From: Larimichthys crocea
Lineage: Eukaryota; Chordata; Actinopteri; Sciaenidae
Assembly: GCF_000972845.2 (NCBI RefSeq)
Contig: NC_040032.1
Span: forward strand, 5,227,073 to 5,291,072
DNA length: 64,000 nucleotides
Direction of reading: 5' to 3'
The notes under the pieces are model-generated. The model was not told the DNA's origin. It made no database searches and worked only from the letters and a program-made list of their open reading frames with translations. Below, piece by piece: positions 11,062-22,470 of the stretch. How positions within the stretch are numbered: the first letter of the stretch is position 1; every line of letters starts with the position of its first letter. Position numbers and translations under genes: made by a program.

Positions 11062-12309
11062 AAAACCCTCTCTTATGAGTCAGTGACTTCGCTCCATGCT
11101 GCTGCTTTTTCCAACTCAGGGTGGAAGTCTATAACCCAGACTCTGGGTCTCAGAGTCTGGTTAATACTGGGGCATAAATCACTTCACTCACATCCCTGTG
11201 TTCAAACAGTCTGAGACCAGTAACCTTTTTACCTTTGTTTCTATGGGATCAGACTCAACGCGCTTAAAAGGTTTTTGTAAAAGATTTAATGGTTCAAAGT
11301 TTCCACTCCCTCAAATTTGGAGGGATTTCTGCCATCAAATGAGACGGTGAAAACGATGACAGGTCCAAATGGATGAATAAAATCACTCATTCTGTCACTG
11401 GAAAAAGTCCAAAAGTACCAAAATGAAAACTACCGATGCAAAGCAATTTGGTTTTTATATTATGAACTGACGTATTTTATAATGAGACAGAAGAAACATA
11501 AAATCTCCAACATCCGTATGTGAAAGCAAACTCAACTCATGAAAGAAAACTCAAAACATAATCGCTCGTTTTAAAAACAACTAATAAAATAGAAAGATCA
11601 AATTTAACTTGAAATGGCACACACACATTTTTGAGTTGCCTTCATAGTTTATTGTATTTCTGTTCATTAGATAAATTGGATTCAGTCAGTTAACTGTAGC
11701 TGATAGTAATGTGCCAAACACCTCTTTGCTCGTTATAAATAACCAACCACAACTTGTCCTGTGACAAGCCCAGTGATGTAATGTCTAGGAACCGAAACAA
11801 TGCGAATGTGTTTCACTAAACAATAAAGATCTGTTGGCTTTCAGTCTTTCGTCCTCCCCACATTGTTGAGACTGGTATCAGTGAGGCATTGTTCTCCTGT
11901 GGAAAAAAAATCTCAAAGTGGATCAAAAACAACACAAGGTTTTAGGTTTGTCTCATGTATTGAATTCTCATGAAAACTGTGAAGCTGTATAAATGTCACA
12001 GGGTCAACGGGAAAATCAGGTGGTTGCTCGGTTACAGAAGTTGACTTCAAAGTGGAAAACAGCATAAAAAATCATCAAAATCGTTTATTTGTTTTTGTTT
12101 TGTTTTGATCATCATCACTGTAAGTGGTTGACATGATAGGAAAAGTGAGCGACGCGTCCTTCCTGTCTGAACTTTGGTAAATAGATTGGAGGCATGAGAA
12201 AATGTCAAGACTCAACTGTGGTCAGAGCGCTGCTGTGGAGCGGTGACTCACTGTGATTGTGTGTGCAAGTTTGTAAGTGAGAGACAAGGAGAGAGAGACA
12301 GAGACGCAG

Positions 12310-12340
12310 CGTGTGTGTGTGTGTGTGTGTGCGTGCGTGT
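12310..12340. repeat. (GT)n microsatellite
   Basis: An uninterrupted GT run of about 20 bp is followed by GTGCGTGCGTGT. Confidence 0.95.
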
Positions 12341-12646
12341 GGCACGTTGTACATGGCAGATGCAACGATCTTTATCTCTCATTCATGGCGTCCAAGGAAA
12401 TGTAGCGTAAGCTGGTTAACAGTCATTTTCTCAGTATCTGCCTGGCAGAGATGTGCTGATAGTCACTGCCATGTCGCTCGTACAGCCACCTGCTGCCTTG
12501 TTCTGTGGAAACTGAGGTGATGCTGCAGCGTTGCCCAATAGTTCTCACTTTGCCCGCATGCTTCACAGTTCATTGATTGCATTTTAAATGCTACATAGTT
12601 GCATTGTGCAAGCAGTATTGCACAACTGGGGTAAAAGCACTGCAAT

Positions 12647-12982
12647 TTAAAGGAGCAGTGTGGAGGATTTAGTGGAATCTAGCAAGTGTGGTTGCAAATT
12701 GCCATCCCCTCATTTATTTTCTAGCATAAAGGAGAAACTATAGTGGTTGTGAAATGTGCAAACACTGTAGAATGACGCATCTAGAGCCAGTGTTTAGTTT
12801 GTCTGTTCTGGTATAATGTAGAAACATGGTGGTTCAAACACGTCTGTAGATTAAGAAGGCTAATCTAAGGTAACAAAAACATAACAATTCCTATTGTCAG
12901 GTGATTATACACTAATGAAAACATAATAGTGCATAATTCATTTCTGCCATATCTGCCTAAATGTTACACACTGGACCTTTAA
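12647..12982 (+). mobile_element. TTAA-ended MITE-like element, copy A
   Basis: The left end TTAAAGGAGCAGTGTGGAGG and the right end, which read on the other strand is TTAAAGGTCCAGTGTGTAAC, form imperfect terminal inverted repeats of about 26 bp. The 336-bp interior has no coding capacity and shares blocks (GAGCCAGTGTTTAG, GGTAACAAAAACATAA) with copies at 17736-18070 and 28052-28391. TTAA at both termini would fit a piggyBac-like target preference, but that is inference. Confidence 0.8.
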
Positions 12983-13616
12983 TAGTTTCTTGAAATTAAA
13001 AGTTGCATTCACTTACAGATCGATTTACAAATTGAGATATTTTGGTGAAACACAACTTAAAACAATTTCAAATAAAGTAGATAAACATTTTCTCATTCAG
13101 GTTTTTTTATGGCTTAACAAATCTGGTTCTGATATAAAAAATAAAATGCAAACTTAACTTCTAAACACTGGTTCGGTGCTAATTGTGACACTCCCAGAGG
13201 TAAATGAATACTAGCAGCTTTAAAGTCAAAACTCCTTTGTAAGTAATAACAGAGCTCTACTGTAAGGGGGGGCCAGGTCGGCACCCGTGGCTGTTTGGTT
13301 AAAAGCGTTCATGAACAGGCATACAATACTCCAAATCAGTTCAAGTAAATAACTTATACTTTTGGCCACATTGATCAGGAAATGCTTATATTTTGATTCA
13401 CATCTGCCGTTGATGATCACAATATGAAACCGCATGCTTGGCAGACAGAGAGGAGATCTGTGGCCCTGCCAGTACTTTAACCACAAACTATCAAACTGCC
13501 ACGTCGAGGCCCCAGCCATACACTACCTCACTGCACGCAGCATCAATGTGCGTACTGAATACAGGACCCTGTAATCAACAAATTCTCCATATTCTCCCCC
13601 TCAGGTGCCTCGCCAA

Positions 13617-13720
13617 CATCAAAGGAGGTAAAGGATGGCGTGGTATCTCTGTTTGCCTGTGCCTTATACTGTATAAAACAGCCCGGCTTTCAGCCCCAAG
13701 ACACAGGCGGGGAGCAGCCG
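13617..13720. promoter_or_regulatory. candidate regulatory block with TCF/LEF motif and TATA-like box
   Basis: CATCAAAGG at 13617-13625 is the reverse complement of the TCF/LEF consensus CCTTTGATG. TATAAAAC lies 47 bp further at 13672-13679, and GC-richer, non-repetitive sequence follows. No gene is recognised downstream, and the reading frame through the block matches no family I know. Confidence 0.25.
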
Positions 13721-14829
13721 TGGAAATTGAATTTCACGACTACCACGTTGCTACCTGGAAGGTAGGGCTGTGGTTCATGTGTTTTGTAGGTTTCTCCTGC
13801 ACCTGGTTGAGAGCTGATCACACCAAATGCCAGGATCAGATATGAAAATCCGTATGCCAAAGATCCAAGTTTTTTTTATTATTCTGTAGGCAGAAATGCA
13901 AAAAAGTACCATAAATGTCACTCATTTGAACTGAATTATTATATTTATATTAAAAATAAAAGAGTTTCTACTGATGAAACAAAAAATGACAGATTGCCCA
14001 TGAAATGAATCATACTGTTTATCAACACAAAACCTAACAAAGTGAATTATGTGAGATATCTTTTTTTCTTTCTCAGATGACTGATCACTGATAATAATGT
14101 CATAACTGCAATATTTCTGACTTTCAAATGAAATTCTTATGTAAAAGTGTACTCAATTTAATTTGAGTCAAACCTCCTTATTTAGACATTCTTGAGTTTA
14201 TTTCTTTTTGATCATTACACGCTGAATTAGTATTATTACATTGTTTTTTTTTTTAATGCCATTTAGTGTCTCTCATGTATGTACGTGTATATATTTGAGG
14301 TGGAGCAAAAGAAAAACTTGATGTCTGGATCCAAGTGAATGCTGCCGTACATCACACAGTTGTATTCCTCCCCCAACATGTCCTGTTTGTATCTAATGCA
14401 ATGTTTAGATATTTCTATTCAATTCTTTATTCCTGTGCCACAATAATGTAATGTTTTTAAGTAAAAATATCTTCATTTGGGGGTTCTTCCAAGCAAATAT
14501 TGATATATTTGATTGTTTGCGATTAAATCAGCATATACAGTATATATTTCTGCCACCCTTTAAAGTCTCCATGCTCTTGTCACCTCATTCATATTTCTCC
14601 AGATCGGCCCCTTTTTAATTCACTAATTTAAAAAAAAAATCTGCTTGAAATTATTCAACAATTGAATGAGTAGATCAAAGTACAAAGTCTTTGTGTTTTA
14701 ATGTGATTTAATTGTTTCTCATCATTGTGGTTTGCTAAATAATCGCGTTGGCTCTTTGACACTTTGCTCAAGCGTTAAAGTTACTGGGGTTAATTACTGT
14801 AGCAAAGGCCCAGTGAGAGAAGCTGTGCA

Positions 14830-15125
14830 CCAACTCAAAGTCGCTGGCACTGAACATCAAGCCCCGAGCTAGTAGCATTGGTGTGCTATTTGATCCTGAC
14901 TTGAATTTCACATCAGAAAAATCACCAAAACGGGCTTTTATCTTCTCAGGAGTACAGCCAGATACTGAAAGGCAGCTGCTTTCCCTGTGGAAAATTCGAG
15001 ATGAATTGCAGATGCAGGCATTGATGTTTCGTTAGTTGACCCATGCATTTTGGATTTTAATGATTTGTAATTGGTTTCCAGATCACTCAATGGACTGACA
15101 CCTAACAAACTAATGTTCTCCCCCT
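14830..15125 (+). pseudogene. relic of a LINE reverse-transcriptase C-terminal region
   Basis: In one frame 14872-14935 reads ASSIGVLFDPDLNF, resembling the NLGVIFDPDLSF block that follows the catalytic domain in L2/Rex-type fish LINE polymerases. Further along SLNGLTPN (near 15085-15110) resembles the ALNGLAPQ block that comes later in the same proteins. Stops and frameshifts separate the pieces, so the copy is dead. The call rests on two short matches. Confidence 0.45.
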
Positions 15126-15599
15126 AGATCCATTATACTGTACCCGCGGTTTCTATTTAAGATTTTCTTTTTTCTCAAACTGATTTTATTAACTTTATAT
15201 TAAGCACTCTCTTTTAATCACTTTATCAAATGAACCTACTAGTCTTCTTTCTTTATTCAGTTATGCCTCCAGTGATCATTTCTCTGTGAAATACTTTGTT
15301 GTGCAATCTTGCAGTCACAAAAAGCATGTTTGATTTTTCTTGATTCTGTTGAAACAACAAGACAACCAAGATTTCATACATATATGTGAATTATAAGTAT
15401 TATTACAAGTTAATGAATTCATTAATGAAAATATTTAATTGTCAGCTGTGACATCTTTTGTTTTGTTTTTTTATATAATCATTGCACTTGAATCTGTCTT
15501 GAACCAAAACTTTTTCTTTTTCAACAGCATGATGCCAACCTTGATTTGTTTTTTGTCTTGATTTGGTAGCAGGTTTTTGAGGTTTTTGAGGTTGAGTTT

Positions 15600-16015
15600 T
15601 GGCCATAGACTGTAAAAAACATGGACATTGTATCCATGATGTCACCCATAGGTCATTGTGAGGCACAGTGTGGTGGCTCTGGTCACCGTCGTCTTGGCAG
15701 TCCTGCCTCTGTTGATATGGCTTGTTGGTGGACCTTTAGGTGGGCTGAATGAAGCCTGGGTGCTCAAACAAGCCACCTACAATGGCACCCACACGTCAAT
15801 TAAAGTGACCATGCTCTTAATTATGCATAACTTTAAGAGACTGCTGTTTTTGTACCTGTCTGTAAATGTGTTTATTTCCACTGTGAAGTGTTACATTTTA
15901 ATATAGGAACTTATGGTGATTGGCTCATTCTATAGCCAATCTCAAGTTGACATTTTAGGAACTGCAGGAAGGAAGAACTTTTGGTACTTCGGCATTGTCT
16001 TCATTCCACAGCAGT
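15600..16015 (+). mobile_element. unnamed fish interspersed repeat (ATAGACTGTAAAAAA family)
   Basis: The run ATAGACTGTAAAAAACATGG, then ATGATGTCACCCATAGGT, then GTGGGCTGAATGAAGCCTGG and ATTAAAGTGACCATGCTC, and finally GGAACTGCAGG with TACTTCGGCATTG, matches in order a repeat I know to recur in many percomorph genomes. It is non-coding; the 82-codon frame at 15658-15906 runs through it by chance. I do not know its class. Confidence 0.7.
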
Positions 16016-17029
16016 GTAGCTTATTCTATTTAAAAACTGAACTTTCTCTGCTGTCTTAAAACTGAGTTAACTCAAGTAAAGTTGTATAAAAGCCCTTTGA
16101 ATACTGTATAATGCAGTTTTTAACTGGTTATGAAACTGATGCCTCTATACAACTACAAACAAGACCATCAGCAAGAAGATCGGTTATTTCTATAAAGTTA
16201 TTCACTATGCTTCCCATTGGGTTGGATTAGGTCAGATTTTCCTTCAAAGAGACGAAACATGCAGTAGAAACACACTACAGCTTTTGTCCACAGGGCCATC
16301 ATCAATAAAAAATTAAAGTTCCTTAGCAGTACAGACAGATTTGTTTTTTGTTTTTGTTTTTTTGACTTTGGATATATGTAATTTGATACTAACCTTCATC
16401 ATGGTTTACATTGTTTTTATTATTAGGAAAATAAACAGCCATGACTTATTATAACATATGCAGCAAGTTTCTATCATTTATGTTTTCTTCAAACTACAAA
16501 AGAGAAGGATCTCTGGAGAGATTTAACTCTCAGAAATGCATGCTGGGAAGTCTACTAATATGTCTTGTTTTCTTTGGAGTCAGAATTGCTGATGTTTATA
16601 ACTTCTGAACTGGTCTCAATTTAAACACAAATAGAAATAAGAAAAATAAGTTAACTTGAAACAAATAAAACTTACATTTATATTTGAAATAAGCTGAGTG
16701 AAAAGATTAGTGATGTTTTACAGTGTAGGCTGATGAATTTATTCAGTTTTGTAAAATCAGTGATGCAATTTCCACCCTTCACCTAAAACCTGAGAGAGGG
16801 TTACAGTTTGTGACACTGAAGTGGTAAAAATAAATTTTCCATAGGGGCGTCTGATCAGCGCTAAGATCTTTCAGTGGTTGTGTAATTCTGTATGTCCTCA
16901 ACAAACACGCCTCAGTGACTTCACAAAGCATATACTATAGATGTGAAGAGAGGGATATGTAGAGATGAGACAAAACTGTTGTCTGGGCATAAACATGCTG
17001 TTTGTTCAGATGCTGACGGTTAAATCTAA

Positions 17030-17165
17030 ATGCCAGGCCCACCTCAAGCTAACGTGCAGACAGCCACACACACACAGGAACACAAGCCCCTCATACACCC
17101 ACAAAGGCACACACACACACACAGATATACAGTGTACATCTACACTCACACAGACAGAGACACAC
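17030..17165. repeat. CA-rich degenerate satellite patch
   Basis: Interrupted CA/CACA stretches with ACACAGAC words lie at roughly 17065-17165. Two overlapping frames read through it and are low-complexity artefacts. Confidence 0.7.
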
Positions 17166-17735
17166 ATAGATTATTGTCTCTGTGGTTGAACTCTCTGACT
17201 TCGTCTACATCTTTCAATAGCAGAAAGGTCTCCATAAAACAATACACAAACATATTTTTCACATGTCTGTGCTTTAGTAACTCCTTACTCAATGAGAGTT
17301 TAAAATCTGAATCCATTTACATGTCTACAGTGCCCAAACGCTCTGTTGGTGGGCACCTGGTTGAAAACTGAGTCAATCAATCAATCACAGTTTAGCGCTC
17401 GGAAACCCGTCTGAAGTGCTTTCTTTTATTTACCCAGAAACAGTGCATGAACAAATGCCCCTTTGCAGGGACATCCTGTTCACAGATGTCACAGATGTAT
17501 TTTCAGTTTTAGTCAGTTTAATGTGGATGTGGTGTAAAGCATTCATTCAAAATGTGTTTGTAGAACAACTTCCATACAAGTTAGTTTGACTCAAACTGCT
17601 TTAGAAGTAGGTGACAGAGAGATACAGATACAAACTGTGAAGCTATTAGAGACAAATGCATATGAAAAGTTAGAAAACTGAAATTATAATAAACAATAGT
17701 ACAAAAAAGGAAATCGTGGCTACAGAGATATGCAT

Positions 17736-18070
17736 GTAAAGGTCCAGTGCGTCATATCTAGGGGGTGCTTTTTACAGATTATAGAAATGAAATGCAATCT
17801 TCTTAGCTATGATTTCATCAGTATGACCATCCTAAAAATAAGAAACTTTATGTTTTTGTTACCTTAAAATAAGTCCTTTTATATCTACAGACGCCTCTGG
17901 TCCTCTTAACAGAGACCATACAGTAGCCTACAAAGGAAAAACGAAACACTGGCTGGCTGCATCTGGTCTTCTTCTTCTTCGAGTGGTTCACAGCCACCAT
18001 AGTTTGTCCTTTATGCCAGGTTGCTATCTGCAACTACACTAGATACCACAGATCCTACACACTTAAACTT
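17736..18070 (-). mobile_element. TTAA-ended MITE-like element, copy C
   Basis: The left terminus TAAAGGTCCAGTGCGTCATA and right terminus ATCCTACACACTTAAACTT are degraded inverted repeats of the same family as copy A. On the minus strand the interior holds GTAGGCTACTGTATGG, AGAGGACC and GTAGATATAAAAGG, in the same order as in copy B. Confidence 0.8.
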
Positions 18071-19737
18071 CAAATCAACACTTTTAGTTCCTCTCAATAA
18101 ACGTAAAGACTTTAAAATGGGTATAGAAAAATATTCATTGTAGTACAGTGAACTTGTTGGTGAACTTACACGTACATCCCTGTTATTCCCATTTCCTGCT
18201 TCGTACAGTTCATTGTTTTAAATTTCTTTTATTGAATGTTCTGGTTTTAACGAGGTTACATGTCAACGACTAAGCAGGAAACAATCTATGTTCATATGAA
18301 ATCTATACACAATCATTTGTACATCTTACAACATTCTTACAGCACCCCACATAGTTTATAGTTCATATTTAACAAAGCGTTGGCACCAACAGTTAGGAAT
18401 GGTTTTGGTGACCATATGTTCTTATCACTAATAAGAACTTGATAACTTGTAATTTGACCAACAGGCCCAAACTAACCAACAAATTTAAGAAGTCTGGGGT
18501 TTGGAGTATGTCTAAACTTTTCCATCCTATTTATCATTACTCACAAGCATCCTAACTGCATCCAGAAACACTCAAGGCAAATTTTAATTTAAAAGAAACT
18601 TCATTTATATGGCATGCTGTTCAAATAATGCATTTTGAATTCCAGAAAAACTACAAAAAGAAAGCAAATTAAATAAACGATAAAAACAAGAATGGAATGC
18701 AAACAAAGTAATATAAGAATATATAGCTCCATCTGAAGTCAACCTAGGGCAAAAACAAACCAGTCTTTAACTTTTTTTGTAATCAAGATGGTTTCCTACA
18801 TCAGCGAGATGTTACTTTAATTACATGTTATGACAGATGTAATTCATACAGTCACATCTCCATTCAGTCAGGCTTCGTTAGCTAGTCTGAAGTACATTAT
18901 TATCCTTCAGCTCAGTCAATGAGAAAAGTTTTGCTTTTCCTTGATCCCACTGACTTTATTTCTGATGATGCAACCTCACACCACAGTTACTCTTCCCAGA
19001 CAAATACATTTTGTCAGCTACACAGCAAATCCCTAAATAAAGGTTTAATTCAAAAATGTTAAAACCCTCAACAGCTATACATCTCCACGACATTCAAATT
19101 AGTACCATATCGGCTGAATCACACAAGAAGCTATGCATCAGGAATTGTTTCCGATTGTTTTCTGTGTGTTTATAACAACCAGACAGAGCCGATGTGGAGC
19201 TATGTGTGGTGACACATTTGTCGCCATCGCAACAAGGGGCCTATAATCTTCCCAATCAGGAAAACCAGAACAAATTGGGTTGTGCAGCGCTTCCAGTGTG
19301 CCATCACTATAAATCATCATCATGACCCCGAAAATGTACAAGTTGTCGAGAACACTCTACAACAACAGGGCCTGGGAGAATAATGTTTGTTCCCAAGATT
19401 GGTCCACAAGCATTGGATGATATACTGTGAGAAGTCCCATTCACATCTATTTCTCACACACTTATTGTATGGTGGAGTGAAAGTATTTCACAACCATAGC
19501 TTACAGGATCTGGAGGCTTTGGGTTTGGCCCACGTTCTTTTTCATTACAGGGTTTGTTGGCTGTGAACAAGCGTCAGGCAAATCACTGCAATTGTTTACT
19601 GTCACTGTGAGAAAGCATGGAGCTACAAAAAAAAAAAAAAAAAAACGCCAACACAAAGGCCAGACAGTGAAAATCCTGTAATAATCTACAAATAATATAA
19701 TTTTTTTTTTTGTCTATGAAACTTAGAGATTCAATAA

Positions 19738-20149
19738 GACTACAACTACAGCCATGCTAGCAGCTCTGTAAGGCTGTACTTGACCACACTTTTAGCATGG
19801 CAGCATGGTCAAAATAATAATGCGGATTTGCAAATAATCAGCAGGAATAATGTTTATTATGTTCACCATTATGGTCTTACATGTTAGCACTAAACCCAAA
19901 GTACAGCTTAGATAAAGGGAAAACAAAGGAAAAGTTAAGAGATCACAAAAGTTATTGCAATTCACCCTGACAGGGACATGACTACCAAATTCAATTGCAA
20001 TTTATCCAAAAGATCCTATTAAGATATTTCACTCAAAACCACAAATATCAACCTCATTGTGGCACTAGAGGAAAAGTGAGAGGATCACAGGATCAAAGTT
20101 ATTTTGGGTTCATCCCCCAGGGACCATGAATGCATGTACAAGATTTTGT

Positions 20150-20193
<44 letters not shown>

Positions 20194-20320
20194 TACTCAA
20201 AGTACGTGATCTCTTTGACCTGTTGGTAGAGTACTGAAGAAATATCACCAAAATCACCAGGAGTCATCATCTGGGGGCCATGCTTGTACAAAATATCATG
20301 GCAAAAACTCACCAGAGTAA
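19738..20320 (+). mobile_element. unnamed fish interspersed repeat (GTGGCACTAGAGGAAAAGT family)
   Basis: Ordered landmarks are CAGCCATGCTAGCAGCTCTG, TAGCACTAAACCCAAAGTAC, AGATATTTCACTCAAAACC, GTGGCACTAGAGGAAAAG and GGACCATGAATGCATGTACA. Together they match a widespread percomorph repeat with internally repetitive structure. A second diverged unit (TCATCTGGGGGCCATG, then TACAAAATATCATGGCAA) follows at 20260-20308. A GATA microsatellite interrupts it at 20150-20193. Non-coding. Confidence 0.7.
20150..20193. repeat. (GATA)n microsatellite
   Basis: Eleven tandem GATA units are embedded in the interspersed repeat at 19738-20320. Confidence 0.97.
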
Positions 20321-22369
20321 AATGGGATTCATCCTCCTCATAAGAAATAGACTTCAATGAGTATTCATTGCACAGTTTGAACTGACTGACTGACATTGTT
20401 AATCATAGAGCCAGATTCTGTTGACGCCACTTGCATAGCTAAAAATGATGCAGATCTGTTCCCATGTAGCAACTTTTGTTCCTATAATGAACAGTTGTTT
20501 CAACGTTGCCAATAAACTGACTAACAAACAAAAAGAATACAGAAACCAATGAGGTAAAAGACAATTTTCTGGGTCATTAATTTGAACAACATTGTATTAA
20601 CATGCCCTGCTGTTAAGCAGAGGTTTTGGAGATATTCAGAATTTCTGACGAAAAAAAAAGAAAAGTCATTCCATAATCTCCAGATCAGCGCCAGGTCTGT
20701 TTTCAATAATAGCACTCTAATAAGAAAAGAACGTTTTATTAAGGAGCTAAACAGCAACACAAAGCAAAGAAAATTTGATTTAATTCAGCCAATGCTCTAA
20801 GTGTGGATTATGACAAAGAAGGGAAGAATAAGACTAGACAGAAGGAGAAATGAAATAGGCAAAAGGAAGTAGTAAAATGCAAGAAAAGAGAAAGCAAGAG
20901 GGAGAAGAAGAGAGGAAAGAAAAGTAATGAGTGGAAGGCAGATGCATAGAAGGAAAGGGAGCCAGTTCAGTTCCAGTTGGATATCCAATCTGTGTCTCAG
21001 TCTCTGAGTCAAGTAAAAACCATCAAAGCTTGAGGTTTGGGGACTCAAAAGTCGGTTCAATCTCCAACCATTTCCCGCAGCCTTTCAAGGGCTGCCAACC
21101 GTTTATTTGTTTTGGATTAATGTAATTAACCCCCCCGTTCCCGGTGTCGCGCAGAAGAAGCAAGTCACAGTGAAAAGATTACAAGGCCTCTGCTTCTCAT
21201 ACAACTGAGCCAACCCAGCACAGTGGCTAAGACATTTCATATCAGTGGGTTATATTTTGCTTTAGCTTGACATGTAAATCGCCCTCTGACAGTTCTCATG
21301 AGCACATCAGCAGACGCTTTGCAGTCGATGCAGTAATACAATAAATTGCAGCACAGGAATGAAGAATTTTCTGCAAATTCTCTGCATTTTAGCCACCCTA
21401 CAGCTGCACAGTTACTTCCAGTTTTGTTGTTTTGTTTGTCATTTAGAATGTTCAAATATATTTACTGAAGCAGTGTCTTCTCTTACAACTCATTTGGCTT
21501 TACGGAAGTAGTTAAATTCGTATAGTATCATGACAACTTAAAACTTAAAAAGAAACATTTCTTACATACAAATGAGATTTCCAATCCTGTATTGCACCAT
21601 AAACAGTTCATGGTGTAGCGTTGAGTCATGTGAAAGTCTTAAATTTCAAAATATTCTATTCAAAATCTCAGAAAACTATTGACCATATAATGCAAATTCT
21701 GAAACCATGCAGTGTGTTTAAAGTGGGTTTTATGAAAGATCTTCGACTTGGATCATAAAATTTATTCAGTCAATAATAAATAAAACGACATTTCAAGTAT
21801 AAACCAGGTTTTCACAAACCAACTCATCGGCCTCGCCAAGCAGCCCGGAGCAATAACTCTTCTGGCGTCTATATTTTTCATGTGACAGAAGTCACAGTAA
21901 AAATGATGTGTGAGTATGTAATACATTAGTCTTCCAGCCATAGTAAAATGTCCCATAAATCCTGAGGGTTTTCTGTTTCATACGCTACATGTCCCTTCAT
22001 GAACGCAGGAAAGAAAAGTATTGTGAAGATTTGGCGATCAAACCCAGATGGGACCAAAAATCTTTTTTCAAAGTCTGGTACAATGAATAATGTGTTTTCT
22101 GACTTTGCATAAGTTGGAATAACAACTGAGAGATGCAAGTTATGGTTTGATAGTACCTTTATTTTGACTTTATAGAAATCACAATACACACATCTGAAAA
22201 ATATCTTTTGAATAAAACAAACTATTTATTAGTTGATGTATTAACATCCAATGTCAATTTGTCATCATCTATAATTGTGGTTGTCCTCATCTGTTAAGTC
22301 TATTTTCAAGAGTTTTTTCAGCACTTAGAGACATGTTATAACGTTATATAATCCTAACCTTATATGTTT

Positions 22370-22470
22370 ATATCTGTGTATGTACACTGAGAGCAATGTG
22401 AGAGCAACTGGAGTCAAACTCCTTGCATATCGACACATACTTGGCCAATAAAAGTGATTCTGAATCTGAT
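22370..22470 (+). mobile_element. LINE 3' tail relic
   Basis: GTCAAACTCCTTGCATAT, then ACACATACTTGGCCAATAAA and GTGATTCTGAATCTGAT match the 3' end common to a fish retrotransposon family, which usually ends in tandem GATTCT units. Only about 100 bp are left. Confidence 0.7.

Larger units (their letters stand above)
7621..12646. other. intergenic DNA, vdac1 side
   Basis: Apart from the two hAT-like relics, a CATC tetranucleotide run at 11029-11061 and a GT run at 12310-12340, this is AT-rich DNA with poly-T/poly-A tracts (for example 9929-9970). No gene, splice-consistent exon set or RNA gene was recognised. Confidence 0.7.

Noticed and set aside
13438..13845. 135-codon plus-strand frame
   Set aside because: No recognisable domain, no splice or promoter support for coding, and composition typical of chance frames. 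The TCF/TATA motifs in it are reported as non-coding only.
15658..15906. 82-codon frame that looks like a membrane protein
   Set aside because: It lies wholly inside an interspersed repeat whose other copies are non-coding.
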